This document shows, piece by piece, positions 41,321-54,000 of a stretch of DNA of 64,000 nucleotides. The stretch is from contig CAOKFN010000001.1 in the NCBI GenBank assembly GCA_948467735.1, positions 62,001 to 126,000 on the forward strand, given 5' to 3'. Every line of letters starts with the position of its first letter. Within the stretch, counting starts at the first letter, position 1. The stretch is from an uncultured bacterium. GTDB lineage: Bacteria; Bacillota; Clostridia; Lachnospirales; Lachnospiraceae. A program made the translations under genes and the position numbers. Under the pieces are notes generated by a model. That model was not told the DNA's origin, did not search any database, and saw only the letters and a program-made list of their open reading frames with translations.

Positions 41321-43846
41321 TTATAATCTCCTGTAAGTGATAAATTGATTGCCATTCTGTTCCAGCCACACTTTTGCGTCATCCATGCCCATTCTGTAAA
41401 TTGTTCCCGTTTCGGGGTTCATGATGCCGACGCCGGTTTCATTAAATCCAACCAGCAGCACCCCCGAACCGTTTTTGAGCAATGCCAAAACGGGAATATC
41501 CTTATTTACAAAATATAGCACCGCGTCAAGAGGACATCCCGTAAGATCCATAACGTCAACTTCTCCCAAGTGAGCCGCTAAAATTTCTGTCGGTTTCTGC
41601 CCCTGAAGCAAATATTCCTGAGAATTTCTGCTGATGCCCTCATAGCTTAGCATGGCGTCAATACATACAGCCAATGCGCTGCGTCCTTCTCCCGCGCTTT
41701 CCTCCTTGATGGCCATAATCTGATTTCTGGGCACACGATTTCCCCGCAGCCAGATGCATTCCCCATTTTCACTTACGACCACCCCCGCGGTGGAATATGC
41801 CAAATCAACGGCGCCGGCCGGGGATACATAAATCCCGCTGACACCATAAGCCCCATACACATAGTATCTGTCGCCATCTCCCCCCTCCGGCAGCAACAGC
41901 CTCCGCCCGCCCTCATACATCACTTCTTTGGGCGTCAATATCTTGAGCGTCTTGCTGTCTATATCTTTCCTTGTCTGTATTTCCACATATCGTTCATATA
42001 TGTCAATATCGGCGGTAACAATTACGTTTTTCCCTGTCTCCGCCTCCGTATTGTTCATAATATGATCCTGAATCGTTTCCTGATATTCTCCGGATTCCAA
42101 ACGCCTTACCCGACTCAGCGTAATCTGGTTGTCCGTCACCGCGCATTCGGTCACATAGATACCCGGCTGTTCATATTCCTTTAAAAGCTCCCCTGACGCG
42201 CTGCGGATACAGATTTTATACATGGGAAAGAAGGTTCTGCCGGAGCTTTCCTCTCTGACGTCTCTTGTATACGCCAAACCATAGATGATATCTTCTTCCA
42301 TAAAACCCAAAAGCTGAATAGCCTCTCCCGCTCCCACCGAAATGACTTTCTGAGCGTCATTGCTCAGATTTCTAATGTATAAAGCGGTATTGTGATATCT
42401 GTCCCCTCCATCCCCCCATACCGCTATTTTCTCATCTGCGGAAACCAACAGGCAGTCATCCTGATTTAACGCCGTCAGCCGGGAATATGTCTTTTCAACC
42501 AAATCAACTCTATACATGGCATTATTTAAAACAAGGTACAGCTTCTGCTCGCGGTTTAAATACAAAAGCCGCTTCATCTCCGCCTCCAGAACCGAATAAG
42601 TCTTATCATATGGAATATATACTAATTCCTCCACGGTATTATGTGTGCTGCTATAAGTGTACAGCTGTATCCCAGTCTCTCCTTCATGTCTTCCTCTGTT
42701 CATATAGCCATAGACGGCAAACTGCACATCCCCACCTTCGTTCACGTTCAAAGCTTTGACGGTGTGCCGGTTATAAATTGTTCTGGCGTCGGCATTTTCT
42801 TCATCATAAAAGCTGAAAATCAATGTCAGTTTATTGTTTGCCGCATCATAGCCAAACAGCCGGTTCGCCGTTTCAAACACGACTATATTGCCATCCTCGC
42901 TTTCCAGCAGGGGCACGTCCGTTCCCGTAATGCCAAGCAATATTTTATCATTCGCACACATACGCTCCGCATCAGGTATCTGGGTCATAGTCCTCTCATA
43001 ATCCAGCAGATACATTCTATCCGTGGTATAGCGAAGACGGAAGAATTCCTCCACCATATAATAGGTAGTGTTTTTCCCCTCCGAGACGGCGGTTTGATAT
43101 TCTATTCGCACAGACGCTGTCTGCTCCGCAATTTCCGTCAGCCGAACCGCGGCCCTTCCCACTTCCGTTATATTCAGATTCCCCCATGTAATCTGCCGGA
43201 AGCTGCTATGGATATTTACTTTATGAAAAGATTGATTGGCCTCCAGTCTGGGATTGGTTTCCAAATATATGGCCAGCTCCCTTGCCGCCTCCCTGTCATA
43301 AAGCTTTTCATGGAAATCAATGCAGAATCCCAGCTTTTCCGCCGCATGAAGGCTTTCGCTCCATATCACCCGAGTATAATAAACAGCCTGCCCGCCTCCC
43401 TCCATATCCAGCTGGAATGTAAGGGAATACTCCTTGTCCCGCTCTATCAAATCCTTCAAGACAATGCTGCCATAAATTCTGCCCTCTTCCATTTGCAGTT
43501 CTTTGATATCCGTATTTTCAATCAATCTGGAGCCGTCTATGGTTCTCACCTCTATGGAGATCTTCTCCACATCCCGCCCAAAGGTGTCTACCACAAACCC
43601 TGCCTCCCTGCCTGCCCCCAGCACAGTGACCGTATCTCTCTGAAAAGCAGCATCCGTCAAAGCAGTGTACCCATGCAGCTGGTTATATTCCACTCCGTCC
43701 ATCATCATTGTCACCAGCGGAAGCGAGGCCGGCGCCATTTCCATCGTTAGATTGTTATGACCTTTATTCATGACTCTGCTCACAACAACAACCGTCAGCA
43801 GAAAGGTGCAGAAAAATACGAAAATCTTAAGAATACTTTTTCTCAT
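41321..43846 (-). CDS. Large anchored extracytoplasmic protein with C39-peptidase-like C-terminus
   Basis: 841 residues. One N-terminal hydrophobic helix (about 7-24), a beta-rich region, a middle part that reads like propeller blades (NIVVFETANRLFGYDAANNKLTLIF and similar), and a C-terminal region from about 705 resembling a papain-like C39 fold: SALAVCIDAMLSYEGIS, VDVMDLTGCPLDAVLYFVNKDIPVLALL, GVLLVGFNETGVGIMNPETG. At the positions where C39 peptidases have Cys and His, Ala and Val appear, so catalysis is unlikely. The ATG overlaps the stop of the methyltransferase gene (ATGA). Function unknown, possibly peptide or wall sensing. Confidence 0.7.
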   Translation of the reverse strand: MRKSILKIFVFFCTFLLTVVVVSRVMNKGHNNLTMEMAPASLPLVTMMMDGVEYNQLHGYTALTDAAFQRDTVTVLGAGREAGFVVDTFGRDVEKISIEVRTIDGSRLIENTDIKELQMEEGRIYGSIVLKDLIERDKEYSLTFQLDMEGGGQAVYYTRVIWSESLHAAEKLGFCIDFHEKLYDREAARELAIYLETNPRLEANQSFHKVNIHSSFRQITWGNLNITEVGRAAVRLTEIAEQTASVRIEYQTAVSEGKNTTYYMVEEFFRLRYTTDRMYLLDYERTMTQIPDAERMCANDKILLGITGTDVPLLESEDGNIVVFETANRLFGYDAANNKLTLIFSFYDEENADARTIYNRHTVKALNVNEGGDVQFAVYGYMNRGRHEGETGIQLYTYSSTHNTVEELVYIPYDKTYSVLEAEMKRLLYLNREQKLYLVLNNAMYRVDLVEKTYSRLTALNQDDCLLVSADEKIAVWGDGGDRYHNTALYIRNLSNDAQKVISVGAGEAIQLLGFMEEDIIYGLAYTRDVREESSGRTFFPMYKICIRSASGELLKEYEQPGIYVTECAVTDNQITLSRVRRLESGEYQETIQDHIMNNTEAETGKNVIVTADIDIYERYVEIQTRKDIDSKTLKILTPKEVMYEGGRRLLLPEGGDGDRYYVYGAYGVSGIYVSPAGAVDLAYSTAGVVVSENGECIWLRGNRVPRNQIMAIKEESAGEGRSALAVCIDAMLSYEGISRNSQEYLLQGQKPTEILAAHLGEVDVMDLTGCPLDAVLYFVNKDIPVLALLKNGSGVLLVGFNETGVGIMNPETGTIYRMGMDDAKVWLEQNGNQFITYRRL

Positions 43847-45003
43847 AACAGCTCCTTCAAGGCAGGAATCACATGCAGAAATTCCATGACCTGCGCGGAC
43901 GCCTCCGATTGTACGGCAGACCCGGGCCGCATCTTGGAAGCTTTTACTGCCCGAATCATCAGATTCTTAGGGGTATGTTCCATATCTATAAATTCCAAAA
44001 TCTGAGTATCATACCCGTTCTGTTCCAATATATCAGCCCGCAGGGCGTCCGTTATCAATGCCGCCATACGTTCTTTGATCACTCCGTATTTTAATATCGG
44101 CTGCAGAGTCTCGCATCGTATCTGGCCGTTCAGTTCATGCTGACAGCAGGGCACTGCCATAATAACGGAAGCGCCCCATCTGACCGCCTTCTCCAAGGCA
44201 TAATCCGTGGCCTTATCACAGGCATGAAGGGATACAACCATATCCACCTGCTCGACTCCTCTAAAGCTGCTGATATCTCCCTGCCGAAACTCCAGTCCGT
44301 CATAATGCAGCTTTTCGGCCAATTCCCTGCAATGCGCGATGACGTCCTCCTTCAAATCCAGCCCTGTCACCTGAAGATCCCTTTGCTGCAGCACATGCAG
44401 ATAATAATACATAGCGAACGTCAAATAAGACTTCCCACAGCCAAAATCAACGATGCGAAGCGTTCTGTCTGTAGGAAGCTTATCCAGTACATCCTCTATA
44501 AATTCCAAATAACGATTAATCTGCCGAAATTTGTCATACTTTGCCTTGGCAATCCGCCCATCGGGGGTCTGGACTCCCAGTCCAATCAAAAAATCCACCG
44601 GCTGTCCTTCCCGTAAAATATATTCCTTCGTGCGGTTGTGGGACAGATTCCCGGGCTTCTGCACCAAACTGCCGCCTCCTGTGCTGCGCTTATGCTTTAT
44701 TTTGACGGCTCCTTTTTTACTGACCAAAATTACCGTCTCCTGTCCCACGCAGCTTACTTGAGCCTGTCGAAACAAATTTTCCATATATTGTGTCAGGCGC
44801 TGCGCCATTTCTTCTTGTATGCAATTAGAATGAAAGACCTGCTTCCCCAGATAAAGCGTCTCCTGAAATTTCAGCTCTCCCTTTATCAGCACCGGGCGGA
44901 CTTTCACCTTCTCGGCTTGAGCCGCGTCCCGAGTATTGCTGAGTACGATTTGTATTAAGTTCTGATCCAGCGTCTGCCGGAAAAGTTCCCTTACTTCATC
45001 CAT
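43843..45003 (-). CDS. SAM-dependent methyltransferase (Methyltransf_32-like)
   Basis: 386 residues from the ATG at 45003; a TTG at 45018 overlapping the preceding stop is an alternative. A variable N-terminal half is followed by LRIVDFGCGKSYLTFAMYYYL (SAM motif I), VTGLDLKEDVI (motif II), MVVSLHACDKATDYAL and VIMAVPCCQHELNGQI. The HACDxATD and PCCQHE blocks mark the Methyltransf_32/GSTCD-like group, thought to act on RNA. It is translationally coupled to genes on both sides. Confidence 0.82.
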   Translation of the reverse strand: MDEVRELFRQTLDQNLIQIVLSNTRDAAQAEKVKVRPVLIKGELKFQETLYLGKQVFHSNCIQEEMAQRLTQYMENLFRQAQVSCVGQETVILVSKKGAVKIKHKRSTGGGSLVQKPGNLSHNRTKEYILREGQPVDFLIGLGVQTPDGRIAKAKYDKFRQINRYLEFIEDVLDKLPTDRTLRIVDFGCGKSYLTFAMYYYLHVLQQRDLQVTGLDLKEDVIAHCRELAEKLHYDGLEFRQGDISSFRGVEQVDMVVSLHACDKATDYALEKAVRWGASVIMAVPCCQHELNGQIRCETLQPILKYGVIKERMAALITDALRADILEQNGYDTQILEFIDMEHTPKNLMIRAVKASKMRPGSAVQSEASAQVMEFLHVIPALKELL

Positions 45004-45014
45004 AGTTTCCCAAC

Positions 45015-45416
45015 TCAATAATATATTTTTCCTCTGCGGCCTCCATGACGGCGTTTATATACCTCATTAAACAGCAGAATTATAATAATTTCCTCCGCGG
45101 GAGGATTTTTTTCTTCTTGTTCCAAAACCCTGCATATTGATTGTGCCAGAGCCTGAAGGCTGCATCTATCCGGATATTCGTCATAAATCATACTGCCTTC
45201 ATAATCTGCCTTATCCAATATTTCCGATATCCTTTTCTGAAAGCGTTTCACATCATTAGGATACAGCTGCTGTAAATATTCCAAATCCTTCAGCAATTTC
45301 TCCTCTTGTCCTGTTCCGTAATAATCAGGGTACGTCATATAAAAAGGAAGGGGCCCGTTCCAGCCCCTACCTTTACTTTCAGGCAGCGGCTGTAACAGCT
45401 TAGAATGAAATTCCAT
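45015..45416 (-). CDS. Conserved-looking small protein of unknown function
   Basis: 133 residues from the ATG at 45416 with GAGG seven bases upstream. Features: LPFYMTYPDYYG near the start, LKDLEYLQQLYPNDVKRFQKRISEILD (amphipathic helix), then YEGSMIYDEYPDRCSLQALAQSICR and a basic tail. No membrane segment or signal. It lies between atpC and the methyltransferase gene with overlapping ends, so it is co-transcribed. The family is not recognised. Confidence 0.72.
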   Translation of the reverse strand: MEFHSKLLQPLPESKGRGWNGPLPFYMTYPDYYGTGQEEKLLKDLEYLQQLYPNDVKRFQKRISEILDKADYEGSMIYDEYPDRCSLQALAQSICRVLEQEEKNPPAEEIIIILLFNEVYKRRHGGRRGKIYY

Positions 45417-45507
45417 ATGCAATCCTCTTTTGACTTTTTAACAGCATATGCGTGTTTTCATCTAATTGTTACTTTATCAGCCGCCCGCCCTATCCTGCAG
45501 CTCTTGT

Positions 45508-45912
45508 TTACTTCAATACCTGAATCCTTGCCAGCGCCCTCTGCAGCGCGGTCTCGGCTCTGGCAATATCCGTTTCCGGCGTTCTGTTGCGCAGACGTTC
45601 CTCCGCACGTTCTCTTGCCGCCTCCGCACGCTTTTCATCGATCTCTTCAGGCCATTCGATCACTTCTGCAAGAATTGTCACACCTTCCGGCAGAATTTCC
45701 GCAAACCCTGAATGCAGCGCCGCCTCTTTCTCCGCTTCCGGCTCGCTGATGTTCAAGATGCCCGGCTTTACAATCACTGTCATCGGAATATGCCCCGGCA
45801 GTATGCCAATCTCACCTTCTGTGGTATTAAATTCTACCATATCCACCTGATTTTCATAAAAGACCCTGTCAGGAGTAATGATGCGCAGAAGAAAGCCATT
45901 TTTATCTGCCAT
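45508..45912 (-). CDS. atpC: F1F0 ATP synthase epsilon subunit
   Basis: 134 residues: an N-terminal beta-sandwich (FLLRIITPDRVFYENQVDMVEFNTTEGEIGILPGH) and a C-terminal helical hairpin rich in Glu/Arg. It regulates F1 rotation and ATP hydrolysis. Last of the atp genes; a GCCCGC/GCGGGC hairpin precedes its start. Confidence 0.97.
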   Translation of the reverse strand: MADKNGFLLRIITPDRVFYENQVDMVEFNTTEGEIGILPGHIPMTVIVKPGILNISEPEAEKEAALHSGFAEILPEGVTILAEVIEWPEEIDEKRAEAARERAEERLRNRTPETDIARAETALQRALARIQVLK

Positions 45913-45926
45913 GTTTACACCCTCCC

Positions 45927-45942
45927 GCCCGCTTTGGCGGGC
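45927..45942 (-). other. Hairpin upstream of atpC
   Basis: GCCCGC/GCGGGC with a 4-base loop, about 15 bases before the start. Flanking TTTAAA-type bases and the stem match those of the hairpin before atpD. Confidence 0.7.
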
Positions 45943-46005
45943 ATTTAAAATTCACCATTATAAAATCCCGATACTACGCAGGCGTTCAACCGCCAGACCG
46001 CAGCT

Positions 46006-47436
<1,431 letters not shown>

Positions 47437-47455
47437 TTAAATCTGTGTTTCACAC

Positions 47456-48358
47456 TCAGCCGAGGGCCTCCGCCCCGGCTATGATTTCCGTCAGCTCCTG
47501 TGTGATGGAACCCTGACGGGCTCTGTTATATTTCAGCGTCAAATCGCTTATCATTTCTTCCGCATTGCTGGTGGCGCTGTCCATAGCCTGCATACGCGCG
47601 CCGTTCTCACTGGCAATGGATTCCCGCAGGGCGCCGTAAATTAAGCTGGTGACATATTTCGGTATCAGCATATCCAGCGCTTCCGTATCCTCCGGCTCGA
47701 AATTCATAATCGCCGAGGCTTCCTTTGACCCGGAATTTTCCCCGTCCTCCTCGGAACCGCCTGCGGCCACGGGAAGAAGGCGCAGCAATGTGGGCACATG
47801 ACTCACCGTATTTTTAAACGCAGTATACGCCAGATAGATTTCGCCCACTTCTCCTTCCGCAAAAGCCCCCAGAAGCTTCGCCGATAAAGCCATCGCATCC
47901 GCATAGACAGGGCTCTCCACGATATCGCCGTTACAGTCCTTGATCTCATAGCCATACCGGGCGAAAGCCTCCCGTCCCTTATTTCCCAGACAATATATCT
48001 GCAAATCTTCCTTTTTCCATTCGGGATGTCTTGTTACCAGCTTAATCACATTGGAATTATAGCCGCCCGCCAGTCCCCTGTTTGAAGTAATCACAATAAC
48101 GGCCTTCTTCCCGGAACGGGCCGGACTGCCGGAATCCTCCGACGTATCGGCTGCAAGATATTTATGCTCCACATGCCCCACACGTTTCAGGATACTGTTC
48201 ATTGTATCATACATACAAGTGAAATAATCCTTGGAACGCTCTGCGCTTGCTCTGGCCCGCTGCAGTTTTACGGTGGACACCAGCTTCATGGCCTTAGTAA
48301 TCTGCTGGGTTCCTTGAATACTGCTCTTGCGACGCTTTATATCACGCATTGATGCCAT
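47456..48358 (-). CDS. atpG: F1F0 ATP synthase gamma subunit
   Basis: 300 residues. N-terminal helix MASMRDIKRRKSSIQGTQQITKAMKLVSTVKLQRAR and C-terminal SENGARMQAMDSATSNAEEMI...NRARQGSITQELTEIIAGAEAL form the central stalk. ITSNRGLAGGYNSNV is in the Rossmann part. Confidence 0.97.
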   Translation of the reverse strand: MASMRDIKRRKSSIQGTQQITKAMKLVSTVKLQRARASAERSKDYFTCMYDTMNSILKRVGHVEHKYLAADTSEDSGSPARSGKKAVIVITSNRGLAGGYNSNVIKLVTRHPEWKKEDLQIYCLGNKGREAFARYGYEIKDCNGDIVESPVYADAMALSAKLLGAFAEGEVGEIYLAYTAFKNTVSHVPTLLRLLPVAAGGSEEDGENSGSKEASAIMNFEPEDTEALDMLIPKYVTSLIYGALRESIASENGARMQAMDSATSNAEEMISDLTLKYNRARQGSITQELTEIIAGAEALG

Positions 48359-48372
48359 ATTCTATCCCTCTG

Positions 48373-48407
48373 GCAATGTTTCAGCACGCAAAGAACCGAA
48401 ACATTGC
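48373..48407 (-). other. Hairpin upstream of atpG
   Basis: 10-bp stem GCAATGTTTC/GAAACATTGC with a 15-base loop, in the 56-base gap after atpA. The ribosome site is between it and the ATG. Confidence 0.65.
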
Positions 48408-48414
48408 TCTCTTT

Positions 48415-50490
<2,076 letters not shown>

Positions 50491-50503
<13 letters not shown>

Positions 50504-51033
50504 GTCTTATCACCCATTTCCTTTAAGGTCTCGTCAATCAGCTGATTTTGTCTCGCAGTATCCATGGATACCGCAGCCACCTTGCCGGCCATAAGGGATG
50601 CAACGGAAATTATCTCTCTCTTTACATCATCTGACAGCTTCTGTTTCTCAAGCTCCGCTTCCACACGCGCCCTGTCCAGAATTCGGGCGGCTTCTTCCTT
50701 TGCCTGAGCAATGATCTGATTTTCATTGTACAAGGCTTTCTTACGGGCTTCGCTTAAGATGCTTTCCGCTTCCTTGTCCACATCCTTCAGCTTTGCCTCA
50801 TATTCCTCTTTCAATTTTTGGGCGCTTTCCATATCCTGCTTTGCAGTGTCCAGCTCGCCCTGAATCTTCTCCCTGCGGCCGTTCAGCATTTTCCTCACAG
50901 GATTAAACAGGAAATAACTCATTATCAGGAACAGGAAAAAGATAGCAATAATCATCAGAACCGCATCGGCCATCAGCTGCCAGTCCAAGTCAAACAGTCT
51001 TGACATGGACTCGCCCCCTGTTAAAAGTATCAT
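50491..51033 (-). CDS. atpF: F1F0 ATP synthase b subunit
   Basis: 180 residues. ATG at 51033 with AGGAGG six bases upstream; a second ATG nine codons in (51006) is possible. One membrane helix (about 22-42) precedes a long charged coiled coil. It forms the peripheral stalk dimer. Confidence 0.95.
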
Positions 51034-51073
51034 TCTTTGCCTCCTTTCTGCCTCCTATAAGCTCTGCACGCGC

Positions 51074-51340
<267 letters not shown>

Positions 51341-51381
51341 CTAAATATAAATATATTAAATTAATAAAACCCTTCCCATCC

Positions 51382-51441
51382 GCTGCCGTTCCTATCGGCA
51401 GCTCAAGCTCCCGCGAAGCCGGCATTTCGATGTAAAATGCC
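51382..51441 (-). other. Two hairpins between atpB and atpE
   Basis: GGCATTT/AAATGCC (51421-51441) and GCTGCCG/CGGCAGC (51382-51402), in the 130-base gap before the atpE start. No T-tract follows, so a stability or translation role for the highly expressed c subunit is more likely than termination. Confidence 0.6.
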
Positions 51442-51458
51442 GTATTTCCGCCACTTTT

Positions 51459-52199
51459 CTAACGCCTCGTACCGTCACCGATTTCATTTGAAATGTATGT
51501 CATGGTCAACATACAGAAAACATACGTCTGAATTGCGCCGGAGAACAAGTCAAAATATACATGAAGCACCGCAGGCCATGCCGTGGCAATCCATCCGAGC
51601 AGTCCGTAAATCAATGCCATCATGGCCGTGCCTGACAATACGTTTGCAAACAAACGCAATGATAAAGACACCGGCACCGCGCACATACTGACCACATTGA
51701 TAGGAAGCCATATGGGCAGCCAAGGCGGCAGAGGAGAACACAAATCCTTCCAGATTGTCACCGGCTTTTGGTATTTCCACTTATTATAATGAATCAATGT
51801 AAACGTCAAAAGCGCCAGCGGCAGCGTAACGCCGTAATCCGCCGTGGGCGGCCGCAGTCCAAGCAGTCCTGAAATGTTGCTGAACAGGATAAAAATAAAA
51901 ATCGTCCCAATATAATTAGAATATCTGGACGCCGCCTGCCCCATGGAACCGCTTACCATATTATCCAGCTTTTCCACAATCAATTCCAGCACATTTTGAA
52001 AGCCTCCCGGTACTTCCGACGCCTTTGCCATGCATCTGTTAGCCGCAATGGCAAAAACCACCAATATCAGCATAACAATCAGTACGCAGATGTGCGACGT
52101 CGTTATCCATACTTGATGGCCGAAAAAGGAATATTGAAATACTCCATGAATCATAAAATCAACTTCAGACCCACCGGATAGCAAAATGCCATGTTCCAT
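51459..52199 (-). CDS. atpB: F1F0 ATP synthase a subunit
   Basis: 246 residues, five to six helices. The essential Arg lies in SLSLRLFANVLSG, and the last helix has SGAIQTYVFCMLTMTYISNEIG. GGAGGAGGTGA precedes the ATG. It forms the ion half-channels against the c ring. Confidence 0.96.
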   Translation of the reverse strand: MEHGILLSGGSEVDFMIHGVFQYSFFGHQVWITTSHICVLIVMLILVVFAIAANRCMAKASEVPGGFQNVLELIVEKLDNMVSGSMGQAASRYSNYIGTIFIFILFSNISGLLGLRPPTADYGVTLPLALLTFTLIHYNKWKYQKPVTIWKDLCSPLPPWLPIWLPINVVSMCAVPVSLSLRLFANVLSGTAMMALIYGLLGWIATAWPAVLHVYFDLFSGAIQTYVFCMLTMTYISNEIGDGTRR

Positions 52200-52298
52200 A
52201 CTATCACCTCCTCCTTCTAGTATTTTGGCAGCTGTCGCAATATCTCCGCATCAGCAGGCATGCAGCTTATTACAAGACCTGCCGCCGGACAGGCAGAA

Positions 52299-52781
52299 TC
52301 ATTGTTCGCGGTGCGGGCAGACACTTTCCCCCTCCGGCAGAACAGGCTCCTCCGGCAGAGATTCCGGAACCGGATCCGTCTCATGGAACAGCTTATTGCA
52401 TAATTTATGAGTAATCGGCTGAAGATATGCCGTTACTTTCAAACTCATATATCCAAGAAAAAAAACTATGGGGTTCATCGCTTTCGTCATGGCGATAAGA
52501 ACCAGCGCGGCCGCAAACACCACATAGCGGAACATATACCCCCTTGTTACCAGCTTGGGCGCATCCGTACCGCACATAAGCGCTCTGTCCAGAGTTCTGT
52601 ACATATGAATACTTGCCGCAGACGCAAAAGCGATCCCAAACCAGAGACTTGCCGCATAATATCCCTGATTCGATGCAAAGAAAATACCCGCAGCCTGACA
52701 GACAATGCCGAAAAACAGCATCCCCATCTGCATCTCCAATAAAGTTCTATTCACCTTTTTCAGCTTCTCGGTTATTTTCAC
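52299..52781 (-). CDS. atpI: ATP synthase subunit I (AtpI)-like protein
   Basis: 160 residues from a GTG at 52781 with AAGGGG upstream; the frame extends further but overlaps atpZ. Four hydrophobic helices in two hairpins and the MFRYVVFAAALVLIA segment fit the ATP-synt_I family, which assists c-ring assembly. Position between atpZ and atpB supports it. The C-terminus is acidic and Pro-rich. Confidence 0.82.
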   Translation of the reverse strand: MKITEKLKKVNRTLLEMQMGMLFFGIVCQAAGIFFASNQGYYAASLWFGIAFASAASIHMYRTLDRALMCGTDAPKLVTRGYMFRYVVFAAALVLIAMTKAMNPIVFFLGYMSLKVTAYLQPITHKLCNKLFHETDPVPESLPEEPVLPEGESVCPHREQ

Positions 52782-53070
52782 GAAAATCCCCTTTTTTATC
52801 CTTGTCCTTCTCCCGCCCTTCCGGGCCGGAAGCATGGGGCATATCTGCAGCATCGCTAATACGTTTCGCCATGCGGAATACATTCTGGCCGCCCGCGGCG
52901 GCCCCCGCCGCAAACAAGATGATTGTCAGATACGAAGTTCCGAATTTCCCGTCAAGCCACACTCCCAGAGCCGACATGATGCAGATAGGAACCAGCATAT
53001 TCAGCCCAAACTGCATTATCATTGCCAGCGATTGGAAAACAATTCTATTGTCATCCTTTCGACGCTTCAT
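52747..53070 (-). CDS. atpZ: AtpZ/AtpI-type small membrane protein
   Basis: 107 residues from the ATG at 53070. Two helices (about 12-34 and 44-62) with LNMLVPICIMSALGVWLDGKFG, a pattern typical of AtpZ, then a charged tail. AtpZ with AtpI is proposed to form a Mg2+/Ca2+ transporter serving the ATP synthase. It is first in the operon, directly behind the promoter, and overlaps atpI by 35 bases. Confidence 0.82.
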   Translation of the reverse strand: MKRRKDDNRIVFQSLAMIMQFGLNMLVPICIMSALGVWLDGKFGTSYLTIILFAAGAAAGGQNVFRMAKRISDAADMPHASGPEGREKDKDKKGDFRENNREAEKGE

Positions 53071-53102
53071 ATTCCCACCTTGTCTTCTTTCCACCATATT
53101 CC

Positions 53103-53131
53103 ATTATACCCACTTTCAGACAAAATGTCCA
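53103..53131 (-). promoter_or_regulatory. Promoter of the atp operon
   Basis: Minus strand TGGACA (53131-53126), 17-base spacer, TATAAT (53108-53103), with the start site about 25 bases before atpZ. Confidence 0.72.
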
Positions 53132-53254
53132 GAGATGTTTGAAAATTCATTTATAAAGTAAGCCCTTATGCCGTTATTCATGCCCCTTTCTTTAGACGCT
53201 TCGCAATTATGTCTGCGGACGCAGCGTATTTTCCTTGGATATTTTCTCCCGGCA

Positions 53255-53283
53255 TTGACTCAATTCTATTTCAGCTGTATACT
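53255..53283 (+). promoter_or_regulatory. Promoter of the DUF402 gene
   Basis: TTGACT, 17-base spacer, TATACT, about 135 bases before the ATG. Confidence 0.65.
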
Positions 53284-53417
53284 GAACTATATAAGAAATC
53301 AAAGACTTTCGTTTTCCCGTTTCCTTCCGGGTCCTCAAGGATTTTCTTGACCTTAGCGCCGGCCTGACGGATCTGGGAGAGAACGGCCTGCCATTATAAG
53401 AAAGGAGCCTTCCTATT

Positions 53418-53897
53418 ATGAAAATCTCCAAAATATACCGCCGAAAAATCATCCCAGCGGAATGCATCCAATTAAAAGATGATATTATCGTCGCCCAAGA
53501 CGAGACGACCCTCATCACAAAATGGGATACCTTGAATCCTAAAACCACCTTTACTCATGGCAGTTCCTGCTATTTTCTTGCAGAAGGCTTTAAAGTAAGC
53601 AAATTTTATCGCAGCGACGGCAGTCTGCTCTTCTGGTACTGCGATATCGCCGAATACATACTGGCTCCGGAGGAAAACGCATTGACCATGACAGACCTCC
53701 TTGCCGACGTCATTGTACATCCTGACGGAAAGGTCAAAATAGCGGACTTGGATGAATTGGCGGACGCCTTGGAACAGAATCTGATCACCTCAAAGCAGAT
53801 GACAGCCTGCCTTCGCAGCCTGAACCATCTCCTCTCGCTGATTTACCAGAACAAATTCGACGCGCTTCAGGCACGCTTGAACAGCCTTGGCCTTTAA
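53418..53897 (+). CDS. DUF402 (FomD/NtdP-like) protein
   Basis: 159 residues. A beta-barrel-like DUF402 region with FKVSKFYRSDGSLLFWYCDIAEY followed by the acidic LADVIVHPDGKVKIADLDELADALEQ, the pattern of NtdP-type nucleoside di/triphosphatases and FomD. Catalysis would need the acidic cluster and divalent metal. AGGAG precedes the ATG. It is divergent from the atp operon and convergent with the lipoprotein gene; exact substrate not known. Confidence 0.82.
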   Translation: MKISKIYRRKIIPAECIQLKDDIIVAQDETTLITKWDTLNPKTTFTHGSSCYFLAEGFKVSKFYRSDGSLLFWYCDIAEYILAPEENALTMTDLLADVIVHPDGKVKIADLDELADALEQNLITSKQMTACLRSLNHLLSLIYQNKFDALQARLNSLGL

Positions 53898-54000
53898 ATA
53901 TCAAACCTAAAACTCCCGCCCGTTTTCCCCAAGTATGCGTTGAATGCACTTGAGAAGACAGGCGGATTCCAAGTCGGACATGATGACGGATGCAATGTCG

